Source of the DNA: Actinomycetota bacterium
GTDB lineage: Bacteria > Actinomycetota > Nitriliruptoria > Nitriliruptorales > JAHWKO01
Direction: 5' to 3'
Length of the DNA stretch: 41,283 nt
Assembly: GCA_019347855.1 (NCBI GenBank)
Contig: JAHWKO010000006.1
Coordinates: forward strand, 1 to 41,283
In this document: positions 8,291 through 17,406 of the stretch, piece after piece
How the letters are laid out: every line of letters starts with the position of its first letter
How positions within the stretch are numbered: the first letter of the stretch is position 1
Notes under the pieces: model-generated
The model's database searches: none
The model's input: the letters and a program-made list of their open reading frames with translations, nothing else
Told to the model about the DNA's origin: nothing
Made by a program: the position numbers and the translations under genes

Positions 8291-11200
8291 GCGCGGAGAA
8301 CAGCTCGCGGAGCGTCGACGCGACCCAGGCGATCACGTCCTCGACGCCTTCGCGCGGGTACGGGATCTCGAGCACCTCGGAGGTCGCCCGCCAGCTGGCC
8401 TCCGGGTGGAGGCGTTCCAGACGGACCTGCTGCGCCTGCGTGAGGGTGACGGGACCGACCCGCAGGAGCCGGCTGGGCAGCAGGACCACCTCGGTGATCC
8501 CCCACCGCCGCAGCGCCGCCTTGAGGGCTGCCACCGTCAGGAGCCGTTGAGCGGGTGGGGGCAGCGGACCGAAGCGGTCGGCGAGCTCCGCCCGCACGTC
8601 ACTGACCCCCTCGGCGTCCCGGACCGCGGCGACACGCCGGTAGAGGTCGAGCCGGAGCTTCTCGTCCGCGACGTAGTCCGGCGGGAGGTGCGCGTCGACG
8701 GGGAGCTCGACCCTGACCTCGACCTCTTCCTCGACCGGCTGCCCGGTGAGGTCAGCGACCTCCTGCTTGAGCATCTCGGTGTAGGTCTCGAACCCGACGG
8801 CCGCGATGTGACCGGACTGCTCGGCCCCGACCACGTTCCCGGCACCCCTGATCTGCAGGTCGCGCAAGGCGATCGCCAGGCCCGCCCCGAGCCGCGTGTG
8901 CTCCCCGATCGTCTGGAGGCGCTCGTAGGCGGTCTCCGTCATCGCGGCGTCCTCGGGGAAGAAGAGGTAGGCGTACCCCCGCTCGGTCGAGCGCCCGACG
9001 CGGCCACGGAGCTGGTGGAGCTGGGCGAGCCCCAGCATGTCGGCCCGCTCGACGATCAACGTGTTCGCGTTCGGCACGTCCAGCCCGGACTCGATGATCG
9101 TGGTGCACACGAGCACATCGAACTCGCGCTGCCAGAAGCGCACCATGACCTGCTCCAGGTCAACCTCGGGCATCTGCCCGTGCGCGACGATGACCCGCGC
9201 ATCGGGCACGAGCTCGCGGATGTGCTCCCCGGCCTCGTGGATGGTGTCGACCTGGTTGTGGACGTAGAACACCTGGCCATCGCGCAGCAGCTCGCGGCGG
9301 ATCGCCAGCGTCACCTGCGACTCGTCGAAGGGCGCGACGACCGTGTGGATCGGCTGGCGGTCCTCGGGCGGCGTCTCGATCACCGACAGGTCGCGGATGC
9401 CGGAGACCGCCATCTCGAGCGTGCGCGGGATCGGCGTGGCGGACATCGACAGCACGTCGACCTCGGTACGCAGCTGCTTCAGACGCTCCTTGTGGGCGAC
9501 CCCGAAACGCTGCTCCTCGTCGACGATCACCAGGCCGAGGTCCCGGAACGAGATCGACCTCCCGAGGATCGCGTGGGTCCCGATCACCATGTCCACCGAG
9601 CCCGCGGCGATGCCATCGAGCACCGCCTTGCGATCCGCACCGGACACGAACCGGCTGAGCATCTCGATCCGCACGGGGAAGCCGGCGAAGCGCTCCCGGA
9701 AGGTCTCGTGGTGCTGCTGAGCGAGCAACGTCGTGGGGCACAGCACGGCTACCTGCTTCCCGTCGAACACCGCCTTGGCGGCGGCCCGCACCGCGACCTC
9801 GGTCTTCCCGAAACCGACGTCTCCGGCCAGCACCCGGTCCATCGGCAGCGGCGCCTCCATGTCCTGCTTGATCTCGTCGATCACCGCCAGTTGGGCAGCG
9901 GTCTCGACGTGCTCGAAGGCGTCCTCGAGCTCGCGCTGCCAGGCACCGTCGGGCGAGAACGCCTCGCCGGCCGCGTGCATCCGAGCCGTGTAGAGACGGA
10001 TCAGCTCGCCGGCCATCTCACGGACCTCGCCGCGCACCCGGCTCTTCGCACGTTCCCACTCGGCGCCGCCGAGGCGCATCATCTTCGGCTGGTCCGCCCC
10101 CACGTACTTCGCGATCGCGTCGACCTGGTCGGATGGGACGTACAGGACGTCGCCCTTGGCGTACTCGAGGACGACGTAGTCGCGGGCGGCGGACGCTCCC
10201 GACGGCGTGCGCACCTGGCGGGTCTCCATGCCCCGGTAGCGGCCGACACCGTGCGTGCGGTGCACCATGTGGTCCCCCGGCTCGAGATCGAGCGCGGCCT
10301 CGGCGGCGGAGGTCCGCGTGCCGAGCCGCCGCCCCGCACGCCGTTGGCGCCGGATCCCGAAGACGTCCTGCTCCGCGAGCAGGGCGAGCCCGATGGTCGG
10401 GGCGAGGAACCCCTCACGCAGGGGGCTGTGGGTCACCTGCACACGCGCCCCGGTCGCCTCGTCGGGCAGCACGTCGAGGAGGTCGGCGGCGACCCCCTCC
10501 TCGCGCAACACCTCGGCGATCCGCTGGGCCGGCCCGTGACCGGAGGTCGTGACGATGACCCGTTCACCCTCCGCGAGCAGCTCCCGTGCCCGGGTCGCGA
10601 GGGCCGTGGTGTCACCGCGGAACGACTCCCAGGGCTGCGCGGGGACGCCGACCGCCCCGTCCTCCCCGAACGGCGTGAGCTCCCACGCGCCGCGGCCTCG
10701 CCTGGCCAGGAGCGTGTCGAGGTCGACGTAGCCGGCGTCATCGGGGCGGTGCCCGGCCGCGGTCTCCCAGGCGACCTCGAGCAGGGCCTCGGCCTCGTGC
10801 AGGACCTTGTCCGAGCGCTCACGCACGAGCAGGGGGTCGACCACCGCGACGCCACCTCGGGGCGGCAGGAAGTCCGGGAGGAGCGCGGGGCGCGGGTGGA
10901 TCAGCGTCACGAGTGATTCCACGCCCTCGAACATCAGCCCCTCGGCGAGCTGGTGCAGACGGTCGGACATCGTGGGGATCGTGCTGGCCAGCTGCCTGGC
11001 ACGGCTGCGCAGCTCGTCGTCGATCACGAGCTCACGAGCGGGATCGATCACGACCCGGTCGAGCGGTCCCGTCGAGCGCTGGTCGGCGACCGCGAACTCG
11101 CGGATCGACTCGACGTCGTCGCCCCAGAACTCGATGCGGACCGCGTGGTCGGCGGCTGCGGGGAAGACGTCCACGATGCCCCCGCGCACGGCGAACTCAC

Positions 11201-11729
11201 CCCGGTGCTCGACCTGCGTGACGCGGTCGTACCCGAGCCGCACCAGCTGTTCCAGGAGGTCGTCGAAGCCGTCCCAGTGCTGGTCGATGTCCAGCGGGGC
11301 GCGCTCCCCCAGCTTCGGGTCCATCGGTTGCAGGACCGCGCGCACGGGGGCGACCACGGCCAGCAGCGGACGGTCGTGGGCGTGGGGGCGGTTCAGCCGG
11401 TCGAGGACCTTGAGTCGCTGGCCGACCGTCGCGGGCTGCGGAGACAGTCGCTCGTGCGGGAGGGTCTCCCACGGCGGGAAGACGGCGACCCGACCGTCAC
11501 CGAGGAACGCCTCGAGCCCGTCGGCGATGGCCTCGGCATCGCTCATCCGGGCCGTCACGATCAGCAGGGGGCTGGAACGCTCGGCGATCAGCGCGAGCAG
11601 GTACGGCCGTACCGACGGTCCGCACCGGATCCTGTCCGGGGCGAGCTGGGCCACCCACTCGTCCCGGGCGTGCGGGAGCGCGCCGGCCAAGGGGCCGACG
11701 GCGAGCCGCGCCGGGCTATCGACGGTCAC
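8277..11729 (-). CDS. mfd: Transcription-repair coupling factor Mfd
   Basis: A full-length 1150-aa superfamily 2 translocase. The N-terminal UvrB-homology modules span roughly 1–350. The RNA-polymerase-interaction domain is around 490–560 (GDHMVHRTHGVGRYRGMETR). The RecG-like motor has Walker A GDVGFGKTEVA near residue 633, VIVDEEQRFG near 734 and SMSATPIPRTLEMA. The GRVGRSTERGYAYL motif and the TRCF C-terminal domain follow. Mfd pushes stalled RNA polymerase off lesions and recruits UvrA. The start is GTG with AGGTG upstream, nine bases after the pth stop, so pth and mfd are co-transcribed. It converges with zur. Confidence 0.98.
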   Translation of the reverse strand: MTVDSPARLAVGPLAGALPHARDEWVAQLAPDRIRCGPSVRPYLLALIAERSSPLLIVTARMSDAEAIADGLEAFLGDGRVAVFPPWETLPHERLSPQPATVGQRLKVLDRLNRPHAHDRPLLAVVAPVRAVLQPMDPKLGERAPLDIDQHWDGFDDLLEQLVRLGYDRVTQVEHRGEFAVRGGIVDVFPAAADHAVRIEFWGDDVESIREFAVADQRSTGPLDRVVIDPARELVIDDELRSRARQLASTIPTMSDRLHQLAEGLMFEGVESLVTLIHPRPALLPDFLPPRGGVAVVDPLLVRERSDKVLHEAEALLEVAWETAAGHRPDDAGYVDLDTLLARRGRGAWELTPFGEDGAVGVPAQPWESFRGDTTALATRARELLAEGERVIVTTSGHGPAQRIAEVLREEGVAADLLDVLPDEATGARVQVTHSPLREGFLAPTIGLALLAEQDVFGIRRQRRAGRRLGTRTSAAEAALDLEPGDHMVHRTHGVGRYRGMETRQVRTPSGASAARDYVVLEYAKGDVLYVPSDQVDAIAKYVGADQPKMMRLGGAEWERAKSRVRGEVREMAGELIRLYTARMHAAGEAFSPDGAWQRELEDAFEHVETAAQLAVIDEIKQDMEAPLPMDRVLAGDVGFGKTEVAVRAAAKAVFDGKQVAVLCPTTLLAQQHHETFRERFAGFPVRIEMLSRFVSGADRKAVLDGIAAGSVDMVIGTHAILGRSISFRDLGLVIVDEEQRFGVAHKERLKQLRTEVDVLSMSATPIPRTLEMAVSGIRDLSVIETPPEDRQPIHTVVAPFDESQVTLAIRRELLRDGQVFYVHNQVDTIHEAGEHIRELVPDARVIVAHGQMPEVDLEQVMVRFWQREFDVLVCTTIIESGLDVPNANTLIVERADMLGLAQLHQLRGRVGRSTERGYAYLFFPEDAAMTETAYERLQTIGEHTRLGAGLAIALRDLQIRGAGNVVGAEQSGHIAAVGFETYTEMLKQEVADLTGQPVEEEVEVRVELPVDAHLPPDYVADEKLRLDLYRRVAAVRDAEGVSDVRAELADRFGPLPPPAQRLLTVAALKAALRRWGITEVVLLPSRLLRVGPVTLTQAQQVRLERLHPEASWRATSEVLEIPYPREGVEDVIAWVASTLRELFSAPERR

Positions 11730-11738
11730 GGGTGGTGG

Positions 11739-12356
11739 TCACCTGTTGTGGTATCGGTTCTGGGTCGGTTCGAGCCCATCGTGGACCAGTCCGAGGATCG
11801 CGTCACCGGCCTCCTGGATCGTGACGTCGATCTCCTCGCGCTCGTCCTCGCCGAACCTCGAGAGGACGTGGTCCACGGGGTCGCGACGTCCGGTCGGCCG
11901 GCCGATGCCGACGCGCACCCGCAGGAACTCCTGCGTCCCGAAGCGACGCGCGATGTCCTTGAGGCCGTTGTGGCCGCCGGACCCGCCGCCGCGCTTCAGC
12001 CGGATCGCTCCGACCTCGAGGTCGAGGTCGTCGTGCACGACGACCGTCCGCTCCGCGGGGATCTTGTACCAGCCCGCCGTCGAGCGGACCGGTCCCCCGG
12101 ACTCGTTCATGTAGGTCATCGGTCGTGCCAGGACGACCCGTTCGCCTCCGTCGCGGACCTCGGCGATCTCGCAGCCCACGCGCTTGTTGGCTGAGAGATC
12201 GGTCCGGAACCGGTCGGCCAGCGCGTGCACGACGTCGGCACCGACGTTGTGACGCGTCCCCCCGTACTCGGACTCGGGGTTGCCGAGCCCGACCACCAGC
12301 CAACGGTCCACGTCCGGATCCTCGGTGCCGCCGAACAGCCGACGCAGGATGTCCAC
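11739..12356 (-). CDS. pth: Peptidyl-tRNA hydrolase
   Basis: A 205-aa enzyme that releases peptides from peptidyl-tRNA dropped by ribosomes. The signature is present: VVGLGNPESEYGGTRHNVGADVV contains the catalytic His and adjacent Asn, then RPMTYMNESG, VVVHDDLDLEVG with the catalytic Asp, and GGGSGGHNGLKDI. An N-terminal extension (MDILRRLFGGTEDPDVDR) precedes the usual start of the fold. The gene lies 15 bp after rplY and 9 bp before mfd. The rplY–pth–mfd order is common in Gram-positive bacteria. Confidence 0.97.
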   Translation of the reverse strand: MDILRRLFGGTEDPDVDRWLVVGLGNPESEYGGTRHNVGADVVHALADRFRTDLSANKRVGCEIAEVRDGGERVVLARPMTYMNESGGPVRSTAGWYKIPAERTVVVHDDLDLEVGAIRLKRGGGSGGHNGLKDIARRFGTQEFLRVRVGIGRPTGRRDPVDHVLSRFGEDEREEIDVTIQEAGDAILGLVHDGLEPTQNRYHNR

Positions 12357-12371
12357 GCCGACGACCTCGGC

Positions 12372-13160
12372 CTACTCGTCGGTGGTCGGACCCTCGCCGG
12401 TGGCCTCGACGTCGGACGGGTCCTGGATGTCCTCGGGGACGACATCGGCCGGGAAGTCCTCGCCGGCCTCCGCAGCCTCGGCGCGGGCGGCTTCGAGGCG
12501 CTCCTGGAGCTCCTCCTCGGTGAGCTCCTCGCCCTCCTCGAGGCCGGCCATGATCGCGGCCAGCCCCTCGGGGACCTCCGCCTCGTCGTCCTCTTCCTCG
12601 ACGATCGTCGGGGCGGTGATGGTGACGACGGTGCGGTCGGCCTCGATGTCGAACTCCGAACCCTCGGGCAGGTCGATGTCCTCGACCCGCAGGGTGTCGC
12701 CGATCTCCATGTCGGCGACATCGAGCTCGAAGTGGTCCGGGATGTCCAGAGGCCGGACGAGCAGTGGGATCGAGTGGAGGATGTGGGTGACGACGCCAGG
12801 CGCCGCGACCTTCTCGGTGCCGTTCAGGCGGACCGGGACCTCGACGTGGACCAGGGTGTCGCGGTCGATCGTCACGAAGTCGACGTGGAAGAGATCGCCG
12901 CGGACCGGGTGCCGCTGCAGCTCGCGCGGCATCGCCAGGACCTCGTCGCCGTCGACCTGCAGGCGGACGATGACGTTCATCCCCGCCGGCGTGTGCAGGA
13001 CGTGGTACAGGTCCCGCGCATCGACGTGCAGGCTCGTGGTCCCCTCGACCGCGGCGCCGTACATGACGGCCGGGATCCGACCCGACCCTCGCAGGCGGCC
13101 GGCAGGGCCCTTCCCGGTATCGGTCCGCTTCTCCGCGGCCAGCTCCACCTGCTCAGCCAT
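12372..13160 (-). CDS. rplY: 50S ribosomal protein bL25, CTC/TL5-type long form
   Basis: A 262-aa long form of L25, a 5S-rRNA-binding protein also known as general stress protein Ctc. The N-terminal L25 domain (about 1–95) starts with ELAAEKRTDTGKGPAGRLRG. The TL5/CTC beta domain follows (about 96–190, with VDFVTIDRDTLVHVEVPVRL). A C-terminal extension of about 70 residues is extremely acidic and alanine-rich. The ATG is preceded by AAGGTG. Upstream is a terminator hairpin for prs. The rplY promoter would have to lie between that hairpin and the start, but I see no clear one. Confidence 0.95.
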   Translation of the reverse strand: MAEQVELAAEKRTDTGKGPAGRLRGSGRIPAVMYGAAVEGTTSLHVDARDLYHVLHTPAGMNVIVRLQVDGDEVLAMPRELQRHPVRGDLFHVDFVTIDRDTLVHVEVPVRLNGTEKVAAPGVVTHILHSIPLLVRPLDIPDHFELDVADMEIGDTLRVEDIDLPEGSEFDIEADRTVVTITAPTIVEEEDDEAEVPEGLAAIMAGLEEGEELTEEELQERLEAARAEAAEAGEDFPADVVPEDIQDPSDVEATGEGPTTDE

Positions 13161-13211
13161 GCGTGATCACCTTGGTCGCCATCGGGGACGTGAGTCGTCG
13201 GTCGAAGAGAA

Positions 13212-13228
13212 GGCCCGCAGAGCGGGCC
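13212..13228 (-). terminator. Intrinsic terminator after prs
   Basis: GGCCCGC and GCGGGCC form a perfect 7-bp stem around a 3-base loop. On the minus strand the stem is followed by TTCTCTTC, pyrimidine-rich with several T. It sits in the 125-bp gap between the prs stop and the rplY start, so it most likely ends the glmU–prs transcript. Confidence 0.65.
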
Positions 13229-13285
13229 GGACCCCGAGGATACGCGGGGCCGAGAGCCCGGGCAACCGCCGTCAGGCCCCCTGCG

Positions 13286-14278
13286 TCAGGCGTTCTCGCC
13301 CCGGAAGATCTCGGACACGGACTCGTCCTCGAACACGGCCTTCAGCGCCGACGCCACGATCGGGGCGATCGACAGCACGCGGAGCTTGTCGAGGCGCTTG
13401 TGCTCGGGGATCGGCAGCGTGTTCGTCACGACGACCTGCTCGATCGCGGAGTCACGGAGACGCTCAACGGCGGGACCCGACAGGATCGGGTGCGTGGCGC
13501 ACGCGATCACCCGCTCAGCGCCGTGCTCCTTCACGATCTCGGCGGCCTCCGTGATCGTGCCGGCCGTGTCGATCATGTCGTCGACGAGGATCGCGGTGCG
13601 GCCCTCGACCTCACCGATGACCTCGAGCATCTCGGCGACGTTGTGCGCCCGACGACGCTTGTGGAGGATCGCGATCGGGGCGTGGAGGTGGCTCGCGAAC
13701 TTCTCGGACAGCCGGACGCGCCCCGCGTCGGGCGACACGACCACCGGCTTCGCGTCGCCGAGGTTGTCGCTCAGCCACCCGGACAGCAGCGGCAGCGCGG
13801 TCAGGTGGTCGAACGGGTCGTCGAAGAAGCCCTGGATCTGCCCGGTGTGGAGGTCCACCGACATGATGCGGTCGGCCCCGGCCGCGATGAACATGTCGGC
13901 CATCAGCTTCGCCGCGATCGGTTCGCGCGGCAGCGTCTTCTTGTCGGACCGGGCGTACCCGTAGCAGGGGACGACGGCCACGATGCGCTTGGCCGACGCC
14001 CGCCGCAGCGCGTCGATCATGATCAGCTGCTGCACGATGTGATCGTTGATCGACATGCCGGCGGCGCCGTCGCTCACGTTGTCCCAGTGCGACTGGATCA
14101 CGAACGCATCCGCCCCCCGGACCGACTCCTGGTACCGGCAGTACAGCTCGCCGTTCGCGAACTTCGAGAGCTCGACCTGACCGAGCCGCATGCCGAGGTG
14201 GTCGGCCACCTCGTTCGCCAGGTCCGGGTAGCAATCTCCGGAGAAGATCATCATGCGCTTCTTGGTGACGATCTCCAC
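13286..14278 (-). CDS. prs: Ribose-phosphate pyrophosphokinase (PRPP synthetase)
   Basis: A 330-aa enzyme making PRPP from ribose 5-phosphate and ATP for nucleotide, His, Trp and NAD synthesis. Class I motifs: FSGDCYPDLANEVADHLG, ELSKFANGELYCRYQESVRG, VPCYGYARSDKK (ATP-binding loop), ADRIMSVDLHTGQIQGFF with the Mg-binding DxH, VVSPDAGRVR, and the PRPP loop ILVDDMIDTAGTI. The start is GTG with GGAGG seven bases upstream, chosen over a downstream ATG (MMIFSG). It lies 87 bp after glmU on the same strand. The glmU–prs pair is conserved in Actinobacteria and Firmicutes. Confidence 0.97.
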   Translation of the reverse strand: MEIVTKKRMMIFSGDCYPDLANEVADHLGMRLGQVELSKFANGELYCRYQESVRGADAFVIQSHWDNVSDGAAGMSINDHIVQQLIMIDALRRASAKRIVAVVPCYGYARSDKKTLPREPIAAKLMADMFIAAGADRIMSVDLHTGQIQGFFDDPFDHLTALPLLSGWLSDNLGDAKPVVVSPDAGRVRLSEKFASHLHAPIAILHKRRRAHNVAEMLEVIGEVEGRTAILVDDMIDTAGTITEAAEIVKEHGAERVIACATHPILSGPAVERLRDSAIEQVVVTNTLPIPEHKRLDKLRVLSIAPIVASALKAVFEDESVSEIFRGENA

Positions 14279-14365
14279 GTCAGCGCCTCCGTCCGGTGGG
14301 CTCGTGCCCCTCGTGTCCGTCCTCGGTCCCAGGGTAGGCCGCCGGCACGCGGCCCACGAACGTCC

Positions 14366-15760
14366 TCAACGCTCTTCGCGCTCCTCGTGCTCCTCGCGGA
14401 ACTCCCTCGCCCAGCCGTCCTTGTTGACCTGCCGGGCGCGACCGATCGCCAGGGCATCGTCCGGCACGTCGTCGGTGACGGCGGAACCTCCGGCGACGAA
14501 CGCCCGGTCGCCGATCCGGACCGGCGCCATCAGCATGCTCCCGGACCCGATGAACGCCTCGTCGCCGATGTGGGTCTCGTGCTTGTCGTACCCGTCGTAG
14601 TTCACCGTGACCGTCCCGGCGCCGACGTTCGCGTCGCGCCCCACGGTGGTGTCACCCATGTACGTGAGGTGCGGGACCTTCGAGCCCTCGCCCACCGTGG
14701 ACTTCTTGATCTCGACGAACGCCCCGGCTTTGCTGCCCCGCTCGAGACGGGTCCCGGGACGGAGGTACGAGAAGGGGCCGACGGTCGCGTCGGGCCCGAT
14801 CGACGCCTCGAGGACCACGGACTGCGTGACCGTCGCGCCGTCCTCGACCTCCGCGTCGACGAGGCGCGTGTACGGGCCGATCTCGGCACCCTCGCCGATC
14901 CGCGTCTCCCCCTCGAGGATGCAGCCGGGGTGGATCACGGTGTCGCGGCCGGTGGTCACGCCGACGTCGACGTAGGTCGACCGGGGATCGATGATGGTGG
15001 CGCCCTCGCGCATGAGCCGTTCCAGGGTGCGCCGGCGCAGCTCGACCCCGGCGGTCGCCAGCTGGACGCGGTCGTTGACGCCCTGGACCTCGTCCTGAGG
15101 GGCCAGCACGGCGCGGACCGGGACGTCGTCGCCGACCAGGATCTCGACGACGTCGGTGAGGTACTGCTCGCCCTGGGCGTTGTCCGAGTCGAGGTCCTGG
15201 AGCGCATCCGCGAGCGGGGCGACGTCGAACACGTACATGCCGGCGTTCACCTCGCGCAGGCCCTTCTGGGCCTCGGTGGCGTCGGCCTCTTCGACGATCC
15301 CGACGACGTTGCCGGTGTCATCCCTGAGGATCCGTCCGTACCCCGTGGGATCGTCGAGCTCCGTGGTGAGCAGCACGGCTGGGGCGTCCTGGTCGAGGAG
15401 CCGTGCAAGGGTCTCGGGGGTCAGCAGAGGAGCGTCACCTGGCAGGACGAGGACACGGTCGATGTCGTCGTCCAGCGTCGGGAGCGCCTGCGCTGCGGCG
15501 TGTCCCGTCCCGAGCTGATCCTCCTGCAGAGCGGTGGTCAGGCCCGGCACGTCAGCGGCCTCGGCTTCCTCGGTGACCTGGTCGGCCTGGTGGCCAACGA
15601 CCACCACGACCTGGCCCAGCTCGAGCGGCCGGAGCACCTCGAGGATGTGGCGGAGCATCGTGCGCCCCGCGACCTCGTGCATGACCTTGGCGAGGTCGGA
15701 TCGGAACCGCGTTCCGAGCCCGGCGGCGAGCACCACCGCAGCGGTCGTTCCCCTGGACAC
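14366..15760 (-). CDS. glmU: Bifunctional UDP-GlcNAc pyrophosphorylase / GlcN-1-P acetyltransferase
   Basis: A 464-aa enzyme for the last two steps of UDP-GlcNAc synthesis. The N-terminal uridylyltransferase domain has VVLAAGLGTRFRSDLAKVMH, QEDQLGTGHA and LPGDAPLL. The C-terminal left-handed beta-helix acetyltransferase has VGPFSYLRPGT, FVEIKKSTVGEGSKVPHLTY and NVGAGTVTVNYDG. I start at the GTG at 15758–15760 (MSRGTTAAVVLAAG), which has GGGGG about nine bases upstream. A GTG 12 codons earlier (15796) is in frame but has a weaker site. The charged, partly repeated tail EEHEEREER is lineage-specific. It is head of the glmU–prs unit. Confidence 0.96.
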   Translation of the reverse strand: MSRGTTAAVVLAAGLGTRFRSDLAKVMHEVAGRTMLRHILEVLRPLELGQVVVVVGHQADQVTEEAEAADVPGLTTALQEDQLGTGHAAAQALPTLDDDIDRVLVLPGDAPLLTPETLARLLDQDAPAVLLTTELDDPTGYGRILRDDTGNVVGIVEEADATEAQKGLREVNAGMYVFDVAPLADALQDLDSDNAQGEQYLTDVVEILVGDDVPVRAVLAPQDEVQGVNDRVQLATAGVELRRRTLERLMREGATIIDPRSTYVDVGVTTGRDTVIHPGCILEGETRIGEGAEIGPYTRLVDAEVEDGATVTQSVVLEASIGPDATVGPFSYLRPGTRLERGSKAGAFVEIKKSTVGEGSKVPHLTYMGDTTVGRDANVGAGTVTVNYDGYDKHETHIGDEAFIGSGSMLMAPVRIGDRAFVAGGSAVTDDVPDDALAIGRARQVNKDGWAREFREEHEEREER

Positions 15761-15886
15761 GTCGACAGCCCCCGATCGCGGCAGCTCGCTGCGCACCGTA
15801 CCGCGATGGCGTCGACCCCCGGACGGGTAGGTGGGTAGCTTCTCCGGATGATCGATGCGGGTCTACGCGACCGACGAGGCCGAGCG

Positions 15887-16531
15887 ATGACGCTCCGGGA
15901 GGTCGGCGACGGCTGGCGGGCGGTCGCCGACATCGTGCCGAGGGACGACCAGCGTGAGCACGTCTTCCCGACGGCGGCCAGGTACCTGCTCCTGTCCCTC
16001 CTGGAACCGGACTGGCACTCGCTCGCGATCTACGCCGGCGGTGAGGTCGTCGGCCACGTGATGTGGGCGGTCGACGACGACGGTTCCCGTTGGATCGGTG
16101 GGCTGATGATCGACGCGTCGCAGCAGGGGGTCGGTCTGGGTTCAGCGGCGACACGCACGATCACGTCATGGCTGCTCGAGCAACCGGGATGCACGGCCGT
16201 GCGGCTGTCGTACCACCCGGACAACCTCGCGGCGAGCCGACTCTACGGATCCGTCGGTTTCACTCCGACGGGCGCCATGGAGGGCGATGAGATCGTGGTC
16301 GAGCACCGCGACGGGCAGCTGGGAGGCAGGGGGTCGAACCCTGAACACCGGCTCCAAAGGCCGGGGTGTTGCCGATTACACCACCTCCCAAAGCACGTGC
16401 GAGCCTACCGCCGTGCGGGGTCCCTCGGACGGGTCCGGTCCTGGAGGAGCTCCGGCCCGCCGGCGGGCGAGCGGACCACCAGGACCCGGTCGAAGCTCCC
16501 GCCGATCTCCGCAGCGATGTCGGCGGCGTGA
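15887..16531 (+). CDS. GNAT-family N-acetyltransferase whose frame lacks a normal stop
   Basis: A GNAT acyltransferase: MTLREVGDGWRAV, the GHVMWAVDDDGSRWIGGLMID strands, the acetyl-CoA loop QQGVGLGSAATR, then SYHPDNLAASRLYGSVGFTPTG. The fold should end near residue 142 (about 16315). Instead the frame stays open through the oppositely transcribed tRNA-Gln gene and 127 bp into the 3' end of ispE, giving 214 aa with an arginine-rich tail that looks non-coding. The natural stop may have been lost to a small rearrangement next to the tRNA. The start at 15887 fits the family's usual MTLREV opening. An ATG at 15848 is also in frame. Substrate unknown. Confidence 0.75.
   Translation: MTLREVGDGWRAVADIVPRDDQREHVFPTAARYLLLSLLEPDWHSLAIYAGGEVVGHVMWAVDDDGSRWIGGLMIDASQQGVGLGSAATRTITSWLLEQPGCTAVRLSYHPDNLAASRLYGSVGFTPTGAMEGDEIVVEHRDGQLGGRGSNPEHRLQRPGCCRLHHLPKHVRAYRRAGSLGRVRSWRSSGPPAGERTTRTRSKLPPISAAMSAA
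16319..16390 (-). tRNA. tRNA-Gln (anticodon UUG)
   Basis: The minus strand folds as a complete tRNA of 72 nt. The acceptor stem TGGGAGG pairs with CCTCCCA, and a D-arm with GTAATCGGC follows. The anticodon stem CCGGC/GCCGG carries loop CTTTGGA with anticodon TTG at 16357–16355. The T-arm is AGGGTTCGAACCCCCT, and the discriminator base is G. CCA is not encoded. It lies between the ispE 3' end and the GNAT gene, and the GNAT frame runs through it antisense. Confidence 0.96.
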
Positions 16532-17406
16532 CCGGGACCGGCCGCCAGGGCGACCACCGTGGGCCCTGACCCCGTGACCACCGCACCGAGGGCATCGGCG
16601 TCGAGGAGCGCCTGCCGTCGATCCCGGAGGTCGGGTCGGAGCGCGAACACGGCCTCCTGGAGGTCGTTGTGCAGCGCGGCACCGAGGGCTTCGGGGTCCT
16701 CGGTCCGCAGCGCGTGGAGCACGGCGTCCGGTTCGACCTCGCTCGGCTCGCAGTGCTCGTCCCAAGCGCCGTAGACGTCCTGGGTCGCGAGGGGGCGGTC
16801 GTCGATGGCGATCACCCAGTCGTACCACCCGCGGCTGAGCACCTGCGCGGTGGACGCGCCGGTCCCGGTCGCGAGTGCGGTCCCGCCCGTCACGCAGAAC
16901 GGCACGTCGGCACCCAGCTCGCCGCCCAGCTCCCGCAGCTCATCCGCCGTCAGACCGCAGTCCCACAGGTGGTTGAGCGCCACCAGGGTCGCGGCGGCGT
17001 CCGCCGACCCCCCTGCCATCCCGGCGGCAACGGGGATCGCCTTGTGGAGGTGGATCCGGGTGACGGGGCGGTCGACCTCGACGTCGTCGTCCCCGACGGG
17101 CGGTCCCAGCGTCTCGACAAGCAGCTGCGCGGCCCGGACCACCAGGTTGTCGTTCTGGCCCGGCACGACGTGACCCGCGTCGTGCTCGAACTCGATCTCC
17201 ATGAGCCGTCTGGCCGCTGGGTGGTAGCAGGCGGTCCTGGATCCCTCGAGACGCACCGAGAGCTGGTCGAACAGCTCCACGGTGTGCAGGATCGTCACGA
17301 TCTCGTGGTACCCGTCGCGGCGGAGCCCCCGGACGGCCAGGAACAGGTTGATCTTCGCTGGGACCCGCGCTCCGATCGTCGCCGACACGTGATCCGACGT
17401 GGTCAC
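16405..17406 (-). CDS. ispE: 4-diphosphocytidyl-2-C-methyl-D-erythritol kinase
   Basis: A 333-aa GHMP kinase that phosphorylates CDP-ME in the non-mevalonate isoprenoid pathway. Motifs: VPAKINLFLAVRGLRRDGYHEI with the catalytic Lys/Asp region, the ATP loop IPVAAGMAGGSADAAATLVALN, GADVPFCVTGGTALATGTG, and the C-terminal GAVVTGSGPTVVALA. The start is the GTG at 17404–17406 overlapping the rsmA stop (GTGA). A longer in-frame extension upstream is only an rsmA shadow. rsmA–ispE coupling is the standard actinobacterial order. tRNA-Gln follows 14 bp downstream on the same strand. Confidence 0.97.
   Translation of the reverse strand: MTTSDHVSATIGARVPAKINLFLAVRGLRRDGYHEIVTILHTVELFDQLSVRLEGSRTACYHPAARRLMEIEFEHDAGHVVPGQNDNLVVRAAQLLVETLGPPVGDDDVEVDRPVTRIHLHKAIPVAAGMAGGSADAAATLVALNHLWDCGLTADELRELGGELGADVPFCVTGGTALATGTGASTAQVLSRGWYDWVIAIDDRPLATQDVYGAWDEHCEPSEVEPDAVLHALRTEDPEALGAALHNDLQEAVFALRPDLRDRRQALLDADALGAVVTGSGPTVVALAAGPGHAADIAAEIGGSFDRVLVVRSPAGGPELLQDRTRPRDPARR

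Noticed and set aside
7833..10916. Very long open frame on the plus strand opposite mfd
   Set aside because: It is the high-GC mirror of mfd and zur. Its protein is Arg/Asp/Pro-biased with no recognisable domain, while the opposite strand is a complete, motif-perfect Mfd.
14337..14354. GGCCGC/GCGGCC hairpin between glmU and prs as a terminator
   Set aside because: No T-run follows, and glmU–prs are normally co-transcribed. Probably chance in a GC-rich spacer.
13163..15838. Long open frame opposite prs and glmU
   Set aside because: Shadow frame: no motifs, and both opposite genes are intact housekeeping enzymes.
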